The position numbers were made by a program, and so were the translations under genes. Positions 48,434 to 59,555 of a DNA stretch of 64,000 bases are shown one piece after another. How positions within the stretch are numbered: the stretch's first letter is position 1; each line of letters begins with the position of its first letter. The notes below the pieces were generated by a model. It was not told where the DNA came from. It did no database searches and saw only the letters and a list, made by a program, of their open reading frames with translations. The stretch is from Sambucus nigra (Eukaryota; Streptophyta; Magnoliopsida; Dipsacales; Adoxaceae): NCBI GenBank assembly GCA_949130495.1, contig OX422216.1:97657967-97721966 (forward strand), read 5' to 3'.

Positions 48434-48641
48434 AGGGGTGGTTTTAGAGGGTGTAGAGTTTTGGACTTACCATCCAGGGGAAGAGGCTTCCTGGACAATA
48501 AAAGGGGGTAGCTTAGAAGCCACAAGGGGTTTAAAAGGGGGTGCACAGGTTGAGAACGGTGTTTTGGAGGTGGTTGTTAACGTTTAGGGGTAAGGGAGTT
48601 ATTGAGAGAAGGGAGAGCATTTAAGAGAGCTAGAGAGAGAT

Positions 48642-48655
48642 AAATAACAATCCTT
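48642..48655. repeat. LINE target site duplication (right)
   Basis: Exact copy of 39,203-39,216. Confidence 0.9.
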
Positions 48656-49396
48656 ACTGTCCATAAAATCAGATGTTCATAATTATCCAATTAATTAGCA
48701 TACGAATTATGCAACATAATATATATAATGCATTAAATTATAAAAAGACATAAATTCCCTTTCAATCATAGCCTAAAATTCTTCTTGAAGTCGAACTCTT
48801 CAAGTCCAAGAGTCCTTGTTGTAAAAGACTTCTTCATGGCCAAGATTCCAACTTGAAGTAGACTTCATCGCAAATAAGAGTTCTTAAGGGTCTTGATCAC
48901 TATCCTCTATTGTCAAGAAAAGATTTGGGGAAGAACCACTGCGAATAATCATCAGAAACCACCACAGAATGCAAAATAACTTGGTTCACAGTGGGGGGGG
49001 GGGGTAATCGATCGAGGGTCAGGGTCGATCAATCGACCCGGTCAGGCCTGATCTCCTTCCTCCTCTCATATTTGCATGAAAACCCTCCATAACCATGCCA
49101 AACCTCCATGAAACTTCACAAAACTTGGCCAAACATTAAATCCAACCCTAATAAAATATTCTAAGTGTATAAAACATTACTACCCCTCTCTAACGCGACC
49201 AAATACATCAGAATATAAATAATAACAAAACCTAATTATTACAACCGAATCTAATCAAGAGACGAAAAATAACTATGAAGAATCTCTACAAAACCATGTT
49301 AGTATGGACATACACCGTTGCCACAATATGCAAAACTAGTGTTTTATAAGTTTGGACAACATGGACCCTTCCAGTGAATGACTAATCTAAACCAGA
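48656..49396 (-). other. Leader/interior of a reverse-oriented LTR element; no coding region
   Basis: It lies between the LINE and the primer site at 49,397. No gag or pol is visible. There is a G run at 48,993-49,004. The element may be a large non-autonomous LTR element (LARD-like), since neither this region nor its continuation at 38.1-39.2 kb encodes protein. Confidence 0.45.
49008..49037. repeat. GATC palindrome words outside the chromovirus LTRs
   Basis: ATCGATCGAG and GGTCGATCAATCGACC lie 10 bp apart, in the leader of a third kind of LTR element. The second word is nearly identical to one in the solo LTR (GGTCGATCAATCGAT). Confidence 0.7.
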
Positions 49397-49409
49397 GGCT
49401 ATGATACCA
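49397..49409 (-). other. Primer binding site, tRNA-iMet type with one change
   Basis: Reverse-strand TGGTATCATAGCC differs at one base from TGGTATCAGAGCC. It lies five bases from the LTR edge at 49,415. Confidence 0.8.
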
Positions 49410-50887
49410 ATTATTGGGGATCAATATACGTGTAATAAACATTTTCAGCCACAGATCTTCTATTAATAGGTAAAACTAAAGACTAGGTTTGAACCTAGGG
49501 TTTAAAACACAATACCTTTGCGGATCCGATTGCAATCCGATGGGGGAAAAGTATTTGTTAATTATGGGACTGCCTTGTTTTAGATCTCCAAAACCTTTCA
49601 TAAACGTTCTGAATGCTAAGATCTTCTAGTGTATGATCCCCCCTAAAGTTCGGTAGGTGGGTGGACACATTTTGAGATGAAACCTTTGCTAAAACTTAAG
49701 ATGTGGTGGTCTCGCTCTAACCCTCTTCACAAAAATGTGAATAGTATTTCTTTCACTCCTCTCAAACCCTAATGATGACCATTAACCTTAAAACCCCTTC
49801 CCACGCATTTATATATAAGTACAAACGGTGATTGTGGGCAATATTGGGTTTCTTGAGCGTATGAGCCTAATTACACAGGTATATGGACTAACTACTTAGG
49901 TATATGGACTACACTAGGGATCCAAGACAAATAATTAAATTGACTTCAATAAACACTCGAAAATAGCCAATTACAAAAACTGTAATTTATTTTATTTCTT
50001 TATTTAATCATAACTAATTCCACTAAATAATTATGATTGCATTCCAATTTCATTATCTAAAAAATCCTTGAATATAATGATGTCTTATTTTCAAAGTTTA
50101 TTATGGCAGATAATTTAATTCCTCACTTGCTGTTAATTGACTTTAATCGACATCCAATCAATTTTCTTGATTCTCAGGCTTAACTTATTTTGTTACCTTC
50201 GCCGGATTATAAATAATCCACTGATCAAGTTTATTGGCGAAAATAAAAACTTATAAGTCAATCAACAGGGTATTGCAATCCTAGGTATCCCTGAGCTCAT
50301 ATTCCTCCGATTTAGGATCTCAGACCTACTTATATAACTATCACCCAATATGAGGGGATCATTTGATTCAATCTAATTTTGGATAGCACTCATAGAAATC
50401 AAATGGACAACTACATAAGCATCCCAATCCTCTTAATTATCGGGATTAAAAATTTATGCACCCTTAGAAATTGGTGTGAGATTTTTTGAGTCTAATCTAG
50501 ACATCCCCGAGACTCTAATCTCATGGGTGGTCCATTTTAATACAACCATGGGATGTACTAATCACAATCCTCTAATGAACTATCTCATAAGTTCTCGAAT
50601 CATCATTGGTTCCCTATAGTTTGAGATTAACTACTAGGATCGCCTCGCAACCACTTTGATAGGATGTCAAGTCCCTATCCAGGTTGTGAACAATTAATTT
50701 GTGCTAGATACGGAATTCTAATATCATTATGACCAGCCCAAAGCCAACTCACTAGAATTGCTACTAAGATTTATTGACCAACATGTCTACAATATATTTA
50801 TAACCAAGTATAAGGTATTATCGTAACCATGATTCTTATTTCAAAATGAAATGACACACCTTTACTTAAAAGTAACCGTCATCCATG

Positions 50888-50895
50888 GTTTTAAG
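50888..50895. repeat. hAT target site duplication GTTTTAAG (left)
   Basis: Repeated exactly at 52,494-52,501. Confidence 0.92.
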
Positions 50896-51159
50896 TGGGG
50901 CTGTGCATGGTTCGGGTTGGTTCGGTTCCACTACAGAACCAGAACCAGAATCGAAATGGTTCGGTTATCTGGTTTTGGAACCAGAACCGAACCGAACCGA
51001 ACCGAAATATATATAGAACCGAACCGAACCAAACCGATGGTTCTCGGTTTGGTTCGGTTCGGTTCATGGTTCCTGTTCATTTGTGATTAAATTAAAAAAC
51101 CATGAAAAAAATACTGTTACTTAAAAAAAAAAGCTGTTTATTTCAAAATTACTAAGCCT

Positions 51160-51610
51160 TAACATACTAACTACTAACTATTACTAAGCCTTAACATACT
51201 AACTGTTAGTAAAAATCATACTAACATACTAACATCTAGCTTATTTCAACATTAACAAATGGCATACTAACTGTAACATACTAATGTTTGTAATAGCATA
51301 CTAACATATGAAATTAATTATTAATAGTTTGTAATATAATTAACATACTAACATTTTAACAATTAACATATACTAACAATATACTACTTTCATCAAGCTG
51401 TTGAAATTAATTCTATTAACAGTTAACATATTTCTAACAACATACTAACATATTAGCAGTTTGTAATATAATTAATTATATTAACATACTAACAACATAC
51501 TAATTAATAGTTAACATACTTTTTAATTAACAGTTAACGTACTTTTTTAATTAACAGGGACATACTAACAGTTAACATACTAACATGTTAACAGTTAACA
51601 TAAGTTGAAA
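51160..51610. repeat. Degenerate ACATACTAAC minisatellite
   Basis: Dozens of copies of CATACTAAC/AACATACTAAC-like words with AGTTAACATA variants lie inside the hAT element. They probably expanded by slippage. Confidence 0.8.
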
Positions 51611-52073
51611 AGAATATCAAACTAAATCAAAACTAAATCAAAGAGAATATCAAACTAAATCAAAACTAAATCAAACAGAAAATTTAAAATTAGACTGGAA
51701 TTGAAAAGAAAATAGCAACATAGCAGATACAACAGACATCACCTCTGTTATACACACAAAATACCAAAACTAAATCGAACAGAACATACGATTTTACCAC
51801 TAATCTAAAACTAAATAAAACATACAATTTTACCATCAGTATATTGAAATATGAGACAAGGGTTTCAGATCAATAGTAAAAATGAGATGAGGGTTTTCAG
51901 ATCAGTAGTGAAAATGAGAAATATAGGTCCTAAATCTACTGAAAATGTAACCTAAACACATTTAACTGAAATAGACATCAGTATACTGAAATAGACATAT
52001 ATAAATGTTATCATTTGTCGAACAAACATACATACATCAGTTTACCTACATACATCAGTTTACTGTAGACGAG

Positions 52074-52154
52074 AGAGAGAGAGAGAGAAGACGAGCAGAC
52101 GAGAGAGAGCAAATATCGCAGTAGCAGACGAGACGAGAGAGAGAGAGAGAGTAA
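52074..52154. repeat. GA-rich microsatellite inside the hAT element
   Basis: Two (GA)n runs are separated by AGACGAGCAGACGAG words. Confidence 0.85.
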
Positions 52155-52516
52155 ACGGCTGCTTTCTATTTGGAAATGAAAAGAAGTAAATAAACCCTAT
52201 CTTCTACTAGTTGGAATTTGGAATATGTAAAGGACTAAAATGTTCGGTTCTATTTTCGGTTTTAAATACCGGTTCTAGGTTTATATTCTAGGTTCGGGTT
52301 TCGGTTCGGTTCTACGGTTTGGTTTTTGGTTTGGTTCGGTTTGGTTTAGCTATCAACTCGGGAACCGAACCGTCCTGCATCATTTTTTTTGGGAACCAGA
52401 ACCAACCCATAACTTAAAAAAATGACCCAACCCGAACCATATAGGTCAGTTTGGTTCGGTTCTTCGGGTTGACGGTTTCGATGCACAACCCTAGTTTTAA
52501 GAATAAAACCCCAACA

Positions 52517-52877
52517 GGTTTAACATTTACATCTCCAAAACTCGGTGGTGACTGGAAAAAGAAGACTGTGTGCTTGAGTGGGAGACTAGGTAGTGTACAC
52601 TGGAGTACCTGAAACAACGTGATGGGTTAGGCCCACCGCAACAAGATAATATCTACACACTCAAGTAGTAAAACTATCAATAATGAGTGTAAATAATAAT
52701 TCTACAGTTATTAGATTAATCGTTGCCCCCACCTTATATTGGTGAAATTTCTTTTAACTTGTCTATTCAACCTTATCATTTAAAATCCCACTACTTCCCA
52801 TATAAGAAAAGACAACTATTAAATAATGTTCATAATATCATAACAGGGATATATCCTAAATAATCATGGGATAAAGC

Positions 52878-52880
<3 letters not shown>
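52517..52880. other. No gene seen
   Basis: AT-rich flank outside the LTR element at 52,516. No protein, LTR edge or repeat recognised. Confidence 0.4.

Positions 52881-52945
<65 letters not shown>
52881..52945. repeat. (AC)32 microsatellite
   Basis: Uninterrupted AC run. The reverse-strand frame across it reads VCVCVC and is not a gene. The length suggests a polymorphic locus. Confidence 0.95.
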
Positions 52946-52947
<2 letters not shown>

Positions 52948-53061
52948 ATAGCCCCCATTTTTTGAGATGTCACTAGTGCACCAAATAACCCGTGACTAGT
53001 CGCTATATACCGAGTCATTAGCACGTAAGTCCGCCGTTCTTTAGCTGGCGTGGACAAAATA

Positions 53062-53145
53062 AGTCGGTACACCCTTTTGCTCTCACTCTAAACTGGCACA
53101 CCCGTCTACCCTCACTCCATAATCGGCACACCCCTTTGCCCACCA
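53062..53145. repeat. 29-30 bp tandem repeat, three copies
   Basis: Units starting GGTACACCC (53,066), GGCACACCC (53,095) and GGCACACCC (53,125), each followed by a pyrimidine-rich CTCAC or CCCACC part. Confidence 0.75.
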
Positions 53146-53723
53146 CCGAATATATAAATGGTATAGCAAGACCATGACTCTATTGAATATCATTAGGCTA
53201 CACACTATGTGTTTGTATACGATTGTGTTATTTGGAACTTGGTTGAGGTTTAAGGGTTAACACGTGTACTGGATACATAAAACAGTAGGACTTTTTGTAT
53301 TGCCTTTAGAGGAAACTAACTGTGCGCCCCTTTATTTTCGAATGAAAGCACCACTTGACTTTCTTTAAAAAAAATCTCCCCTTTTAAAATTTAAAATTTT
53401 CTTTTTACTTATTTTTCTTTTAATTACATCTTAACTGCTTTCTCTTTCTTTAATAACCCTAATGCTAAACCTTTTTTCAAGTAACTACCTTATTACAAAA
53501 GTATCCTCTATCATAAATCATAATTCCTATTGTGCCAAACCTTTGAATTACTTTCTATAATTATAATTAAATCCCATACTTTTATTTATATATAATTAGT
53601 CCCAAACACTCTATTAATTCACTAAATAAATTCTAACATTTTTCAAATGAATTCTACAATTATAATACCTTTCATAATTTTTATTTCAACTTCCACCGAC
53701 ACAAATACAATTTTATTCTTCAC

Positions 53724-54004
53724 TTTTTTTTGGTAAATTAAGAATATCATAGAACAAAAGAATATATAAGAAAAGGAGGGCATACCCTCCTAGGGGGTGA
53801 ATCAAAGAAGAAACTCACCCCTCAAAACACAACAAAATCTTTGTATGAAGGAAAACAACAATCCTAAACACAACATACTACTACTACAAATCAGAAAGTA
53901 AAGCATTATCATCAAGACCCCAGTTCATGCATATTAGCTAGTTGTTGAAGTTTCTTCTAGATATTTTCTAGGTATGTGATTTGCAATTGATAAAGAAGGA
54001 GATA
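53724..54004 (-). mobile_element. 5'-truncated L1 LINE stub (3' end only)
   Basis: It starts with a T run (53,724-53,731) followed by TGGTAAATTAAGAA, GGGCATACC, then CCCAGTTCATGC and TTTGCAATTGATAAAGAAGG. These line up with the 3' end of the complete LINE (GTGGTAACTAAGAA, GGGCATACC, CCCTGTTCATGC, TTTGCATTTGACAAGGAAG). It carries no protein. Target duplications were not identified. Confidence 0.75.
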
Positions 54005-54059
54005 TAATTATAAAATTCAAGTTTTCACTTAATGTAATTATTTAAATTCTCCTATAATC

Positions 54060-54098
54060 CATAATTAATTAATTATTTTAAAAATAAGGGGTATTACA
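54060..54098 (-). mobile_element. LTR edge of another reverse-oriented gypsy element
   Basis: AAATAAGGGGTATTACA ends at 54,098 as in the chromovirus LTR starts, and is followed by TAATGTCCTCCC, a plausible polypurine tract complement. The rest of this LTR would lie to the left and is interrupted by the LINE stub. A second similar end (TTTTACGGGGTGTTATAA) occurs near 54,841-54,858. Confidence 0.4.
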
Positions 54099-55859
54099 TA
54101 ATGTCCTCCCAGTTTGCAAATGTAACAACTGCATTTTGACTTCTTTCCCGCTCCTTAGGGCTTAAAGTTCGACATGACAATTTTAGGTTATGCCTAGGTA
54201 TGGGACAACCTATAAATATGCCTAGTATGCATGAACAATCCTCGAAGGCAGTAGGATATGACTTCGTTTGGCGTGGGCTTGTGATGAGGCCTTCTATGAG
54301 GTACGTGTATTGGATCGTACCTGGATTATGTGTATGTAAATGTCGTGAGTACTCTACCATATTATGTGGATATAGATGTATATATTACATTCCCCTTATA
54401 AAAGGTTAATGATGGAATTGTTATATACAAGTCTAAAGAAATGAATAAGACTTAATCATGGGGAGCATTTGGGTTTGGGAGTAAATACATGTTATAGTTA
54501 GGGTTGCTTTGGGCTGGGTTAACTTAAAAACAACTAAAAGACTAGAAGAGGATGCGCTATATTATAGTCCGTGATCAATTATATCGGTATACTACTTAAA
54601 CTTGCTGTTAACGTCTCATATTAACATTTTTCAGGATATAGATAGCTGTGCTGCCTCCACCCTGTTACCATTTTAGTACTTACACTATTGGATGATCTGG
54701 TCTTAAAGTTAAGTGGTTCACCTTTGGTATGTTTCAATTATTTATTTTATGCATTTAGTTTTTTATTACAATCATGTAAAATGATATTTAATTGTTTGAT
54801 TCTCGTGAGTAGGTATTAGACCTGATCAATATACTATTAAATTTTACGGGGTGTTATAAGTTTACACCCATAGTTTGAGATCTAAGTTTTTGCATAATAT
54901 GATCATTTGAGATCTACAAATTGAGCACTAAGATCAATTTACCATTCATTATTCATTGAGTATGTTTAGTGCGGTGGATTCCATGTTTCATTTGCGGTGA
55001 CGATTGACTAGCTAAGAAGAAAGTAAGATTGGTGGATACCGAGATGCAGAAGGTGATTGTGTTGTGATTTCCATTGGAAGGCATCCAATGGTGGCTGTAA
55101 AGAAGGTAACAAGGTGCAAAGAGAGCACCGGGGCTTGAAGGGGTCAAATATACGAGTAAGTCTAATTTGTCCTTACATGAGATCTATATCATAGTGGACT
55201 TGTGTGGCTAGGCCGCCCGAGGTTTTCCCCATTGTGGTTTTTCCTCGTACCTCGCAGCGTTGTGGATCGATTTATTTTACTCTTTCTTATGAACCTATAT
55301 GCATGCTCAGGGCCAAATAAAATTTGTTAATTGCTTAACACAATGTTTATTTTATTGTTGCATAATTAAAATTAAATTAATTGCTTACTTGATTAATCTA
55401 ACTGAAAATTAAAATTTTGCGTTTGATAAACTATTTACCCTATTAATTAGCACTTGCACATTTTACAACACCGATATTTGCATGATCCGTGCCAAATCCG
55501 AGTCATTTAATTTTACTGGGAAGATGTTTCCCGTTGACAAGTTTCAACGCAACTGATGGAGCATCTCGACAAGTCCATCCCTACTAACCAACAACCCTGC
55601 CATTTACCAACTTGATACCAAAGTTATTCTTATTTTTCTTATTTCCCATGTTGATGTTAATGAGACCTCCTTTTAGGGGGTTCTCACTGCTATTTTTCCA
55701 AAAGATAATATCAATGAAATAAACATGTATTTTGAGTATATTACACTGCCGTATATTAATTTTATTGATTATAATTAATGAATATAATTTAATGAATTAG
55801 CAATTCTTAACTGATATCAATAAGGAAAAAATAAAACAACATAACTGCGCTCAAACTAA
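54099..55859. other. Decayed retroelement interior; no protein recognised
   Basis: Contains an 88-codon reverse frame (54,094-54,360) and a 69-codon forward frame, neither matching a family I know. The sequence from about 55,860 onward becomes recognisable Tat pol, so the right part may be its upstream region. Confidence 0.35.
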
Positions 55860-58800
55860 TGATGAGGAAACTATTGTCATTAATATCGGTTCTAGTAGCA
55901 ATGCACGCGAGATTGGGATATAGTCAACTCTCAATAAGTAAGAATGATCATAATTCAAAGGGCTTATGAAGGAGTTTATGGATGTTTTTTCATGATCTTA
56001 CAATGACATGCCCTGTATTGATCCCAAATTATGCTACACAAAAAATCCTTACGCACCCTGAATGCAAATCCGTCAAGGAGAAGTTGAGGAAGCTTCAACA
56101 TGAGTAGTAGATCCAGGTTAAAGATTAAGTGTTCAAAAAGCTAAAGGTGGTTTCATATATGTGGTTGAGTATGTGACTTGGTTCTCCAATACAGTTCCTG
56201 TGTCGAAATCTAAAGGGAATGTATGCATGTGGATTGACTATCAAGATTTGAACAAAGCTTCTCCAAAGGATCATATGCTCTGCCCAACATAGATATGATC
56301 ATTTTCAACACTGCCAATCATGATCTTAAGTTATTCATCAATGTATTCTATTAGATTAAGATTCACCCTGATCATCAAGAGAAAATTGCTTCACTACCCC
56401 GTCATCCCTTCTGCTACACCGTGTTGCTTTTCAAACTAAAAAATGTCGGGGATATATACCATAGGGTAAACACAACCATCTTACATGATATCATCCACAA
56501 GTAAGTCAAATTCTATGTTGACTACATGATCATCAAGTCCAAAAATCGAGAAGGTCACATCCTTGCCTTGAGAAAGTTGTTTGAACAGGTGAGGCAATAC
56601 CAAATGCGCCTCAACCCGTAAAAATTATCTTCGGTGTCACCAAAGGAAAACTCCTAGGCTTCATGGTCAACGAGAAGGGAATTGAATAATACCATGCCAA
56701 ACTCAAAGAAATCCTCTACATGCCACCGCCTCAAATCGATAAAGGAGTGCTTGGTTTCTTTGGGAAGCTCCAATGCATTAGCAAATTCATCAATCAACTA
56801 ACATCCATATGCGAACCTATCTTTAAGATCATTTGAAAGGATTTAATGTCTGGAATGAGTTATGTCAAGAGGGACTTGATATAATCAATCGATATTTTAC
56901 CCAACCACTGATGCTCATGCCACCACAACCTAGTCTACCTCTTCAATTATACTTAATCATCACTGATACTGCTGCTGGGATACGCTATACTAATACATTG
57001 AAGAGTCACATAAAGAGTGATCCATCTACTATATTAGTCAGAAGATGGTGGGATATGAACTGAATTACACTACATTAGAAAAGGCACGTGTCACCTTAGT
57101 TTGGGTCACCCAGAAACTTCGACACTACATGCTTACATTCCCTTAAATTAGTGTCGCGAATAGATCCCGTGAAGTATATGTTAGAGAAACTTTATTTATC
57201 AAGCCGTATGCCCTGATGGTTTCTACTGCTTACTGAATTCAACATTGTCTATGTCAAACAAAATGCCATAAAAAAGGGGCCATTTTTTATTACTTAGTGA
57301 ATTATCCCATGGAAGAAGTTGATGTGTGGATATCAAAATTTCCAGATAAAAAGATTCTCTACACTTACTCTCGAGGAACTCTAGTGGCAGATGTTCTTTG
57401 ACGGAGCCGCCAATAAGAATGGATATGGAATTTGCATATTTTTTATTCGAACCGATGATTCTCATAGTGCCATCCCGATCGAGATAGACTTACCCTACAC
57501 CAACGTCGACTACGAGGTGTACACCATTGGTCTCAAAGTTTATCTTAATAAAGTTATTCAATACCTCGATGTCTATGGATATTTGACCATCATCACAGGA
57601 CAAGTCCTCCAAAAATGTAAATTTAATGACAAAAAATTCCTACCCTTTAACTCTCATATTGAAGAGCTTGCCTAAGAATTCAAAGACGTCACTTTCCATT
57701 ACCTCTCCCGTTCTAGAAATAGCTTTGTTAATGCATTGGAAACTCTGGCTTATACCATCCCAAGCCTGCCCAGATTGAATACCTTATTTTCTAGGCCTGC
57801 TGCCCCTCCCCAAAAATGAACCATTATTTTATATATTTTTTAATTTATATAACTTTTTATTTACTTAGATTATGTAAATTATAAAATAAAGTATAATAGC
57901 AAATTAAATGTATATTGACAACTTGCCCCAACTATTTTAGTCTATTAATTTATCCCCCATATTAAAAGTTTAACCTACAACAAGATATAAATTATAATTA
58001 CTCATTATGTTATGAACATAATTATATTATAATTATTGGGCCCCGGGTCGAGCCAAGCTTACGCAGGCTTAAGAATGCTTACCCATGCCCGTCCATATCA
58101 TGCTTGAAAATTATTCCAATTCTGCTTTTATGGAATATTTAATCATCCCAAGCCCCACATTTATATCTGGGGGGCCTGTCAGGCTTGGAGGCCCACATGA
58201 TTATGTCCTCCCTTACTATCCTCTATGATTGATATGCCTGAAGGAATAATGATTGTCCCCTTATAAGTCCAGGAATATTCCAAGCCAACTCAGTGCCACC
58301 ACATATAACTCACCATCGAAGAAGAATCAAACAAGGTCGGATTGTGGTATTATGACATTTGGTGCATCCTCAAGGGGCTAAAAAGAAAGACCGTATAACT
58401 CTATGAAACTTGTAGCCCAATATGTCATTTTTGGAAAAACTGTATTCAAGAGGAATTTCTGTGGTACCCATTTATAATGCACAGCAGAGGCTGACATTGA
58501 ACAGATCATGCAAAAAATTATGGTGGGGAATGTGGACCCAATATGAAAGACCACATGCTTGCCAAGATCATTCAACAAGGGTAATATTGGATTTCCATTA
58601 TTCATGACTATAAAAAATACGTCAAGTGGTGTCTCAAATGTCTGTAATTTTCCATTCTTCAACACTTGCCTCCTCACGAGTTATACAACATGACCTCTTT
58701 ACGGCCCTTCTCAACTTGGGGCATCATTGGGAAAGTCACTCCTAAAGCCTCTAATTAGCATGATTTTATCTTGATAGCTATTTATTAATTCACCAAATGA

Positions 58801-59555
58801 GTTGAATCCAATTCATACTCCATGTTGATTGCTAAGAAAATGGCCAAGTTCATGCGAAAGAATATCGCCTGCTGCTATGGCCTCACGCACTTGTAATAGA
58901 TAACGTTCTCCATTTCGAAGCTGAAGTGACAATAATGGTCGAGGAATATGAAATTCATAGACATAAGTCCTCACCATATAAACTGAAAACCAATGGGGTT
59001 CTTGAACTTACAAATAAGAGCCTTAAGACCATTATCAGTAAGATGGCTGAAAGCTATAAAAATTATGCAGATCGAATTTCTTATGCCATTTGGGGCTACC
59101 GCATGTCTATTAGAACGCCTACTGGGGCTACCCCATACTCACTAGTCTACAACATGAAAGTAATCCTGTAAGTTAAACTAGAGATACCTTCCCTATGAGT
59201 CATGGTCGAAAGCTAAGTGGAATAAGTGGACTGGCACCGAAGTCTCTATAATGAGCTGACACTCTTGAATAAAAAGATATTAAAGGCTTTATATCACATA
59301 CAAGGTATCATCTCCACATTGTACAGTAATTAAATAAGAAACTAAAAGACCCTAATGTGCATGAAGGCTACCTCGCTTTCAAAGAAATCATAGATCCCAT
59401 CTGGGACCTTCGAGGAAAATTCAAGCCCAATTAGAGCGGTCCATACATTGTAGAGAAAATCTTATCAGGAGGTGCTGCCATGCTAACTAATCTCGAAGGA
59501 GAAGAAATGGCATTCCCAGTCAACCTTGATCGCCTAAAAAACTTCTATCCTTAAT
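55860..59555 (+). pseudogene. Heavily decayed Tat-type gypsy pol (RT, RNase H, second RNase H, integrase)
   Basis: Pieces in several frames, in order: a pre-RT stretch with MKEFMDVFS then NDMPCIDPK; RT MWIDYQDLNKASPKD (about 56,230) and FYVDYMIIKSKN-like words (about 56,510); GFFGKLQCISKFINQLTS; RNase H VWVTQKLRHYML (about 57,100); the additional archaeal-type RNase H of Tat elements MFFDGAANKNGYGIC (about 57,391) with LPYTNVDYEVY; integrase with a HMLAKIIQQGYYW-type zinc region (about 58,560) and core HRHKSSPYKLKTNGVLELTN...ISYAIWGYRMSIRT (58,926-59,171); C-terminal LRGKFKPNxSGPYIVEKILSGGA...NLDRLKNFYP, ending TAA near 59,555. Dozens of stops and shifts mark a very old copy. No tRNA primer site or LTR pair was found for it. 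Confidence 0.85.
57760..58188. mobile_element. Possible MITE within the Tat pol remnant
   Basis: CCAAGCCTG at 57,760-57,768 is inverted as CAGGCTTGG at 58,180-58,188, and further similarity follows inward (CCAG...; CCCCAGATAT on the other strand). The 430 bp between are AT-rich and replace the linker between the second RNase H and integrase. No clear target duplication was found, so the call is tentative. Confidence 0.35.

Larger units (their letters stand above)
39217..48641 (-). mobile_element. Complete L1-type LINE, reverse strand, with two nested insertions
   Basis: It is bounded by 14-bp duplications. The poly-A tail (T run from 39,217) is on the left and the 5' UTR (about 48,434-48,641, CT-rich on the reverse strand) on the right. 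After subtracting the solo LTR plus its duplication (2,963 bp) and the hAT element plus its duplication (952 bp), the LINE is about 5.5 kb, the normal full length for plant L1. ORF1 and ORF2 are in order but degenerate. Confidence 0.92.
50896..52493. mobile_element. Non-autonomous hAT element, 1.6 kb, with GGTTCGG subterminal arrays
   Basis: Ends TGGGGCTGTGCAT and, inverted, TAGGGTTGTGCAT; 8-bp duplications GTTTTAAG. Both subterminal regions (50,908-51,075 and 52,240-52,470) are dense in GGTTCGG/CCGAACC repeats, the kind of array hAT transposases bind. The interior holds CATACTAAC-type repeats and GA runs but no transposase. Open frames at the left end merely read the repeat array. Confidence 0.92.
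49415..52516 (-). mobile_element. 5' LTR of a reverse-oriented LTR element, split by a hAT element
   Basis: On its own strand it begins TGTTGGGGTTTT (right edge 52,516) and ends TTGATCCCCA (left edge 49,415), so it has TG...CA ends. Without the 1.6-kb hAT insertion and one copy of its duplication it is about 1.5 kb. The matching 3' LTR was not found in the window. Confidence 0.75.

Noticed and set aside
50851..51090. Overlapping forward frames rich in RTEPNRT
   Set aside because: They translate the GGTTCGG/CCGAACC subterminal array of a hAT element.
52830..53072. Reverse frame with a long VCVCVC stretch
   Set aside because: It reads through the (AC)n microsatellite and has no other protein features.
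54094..54360. 88-codon reverse frame
   Set aside because: No family recognised; it lies between LTR-like edges in decayed element DNA, and its length is not unusual for chance.
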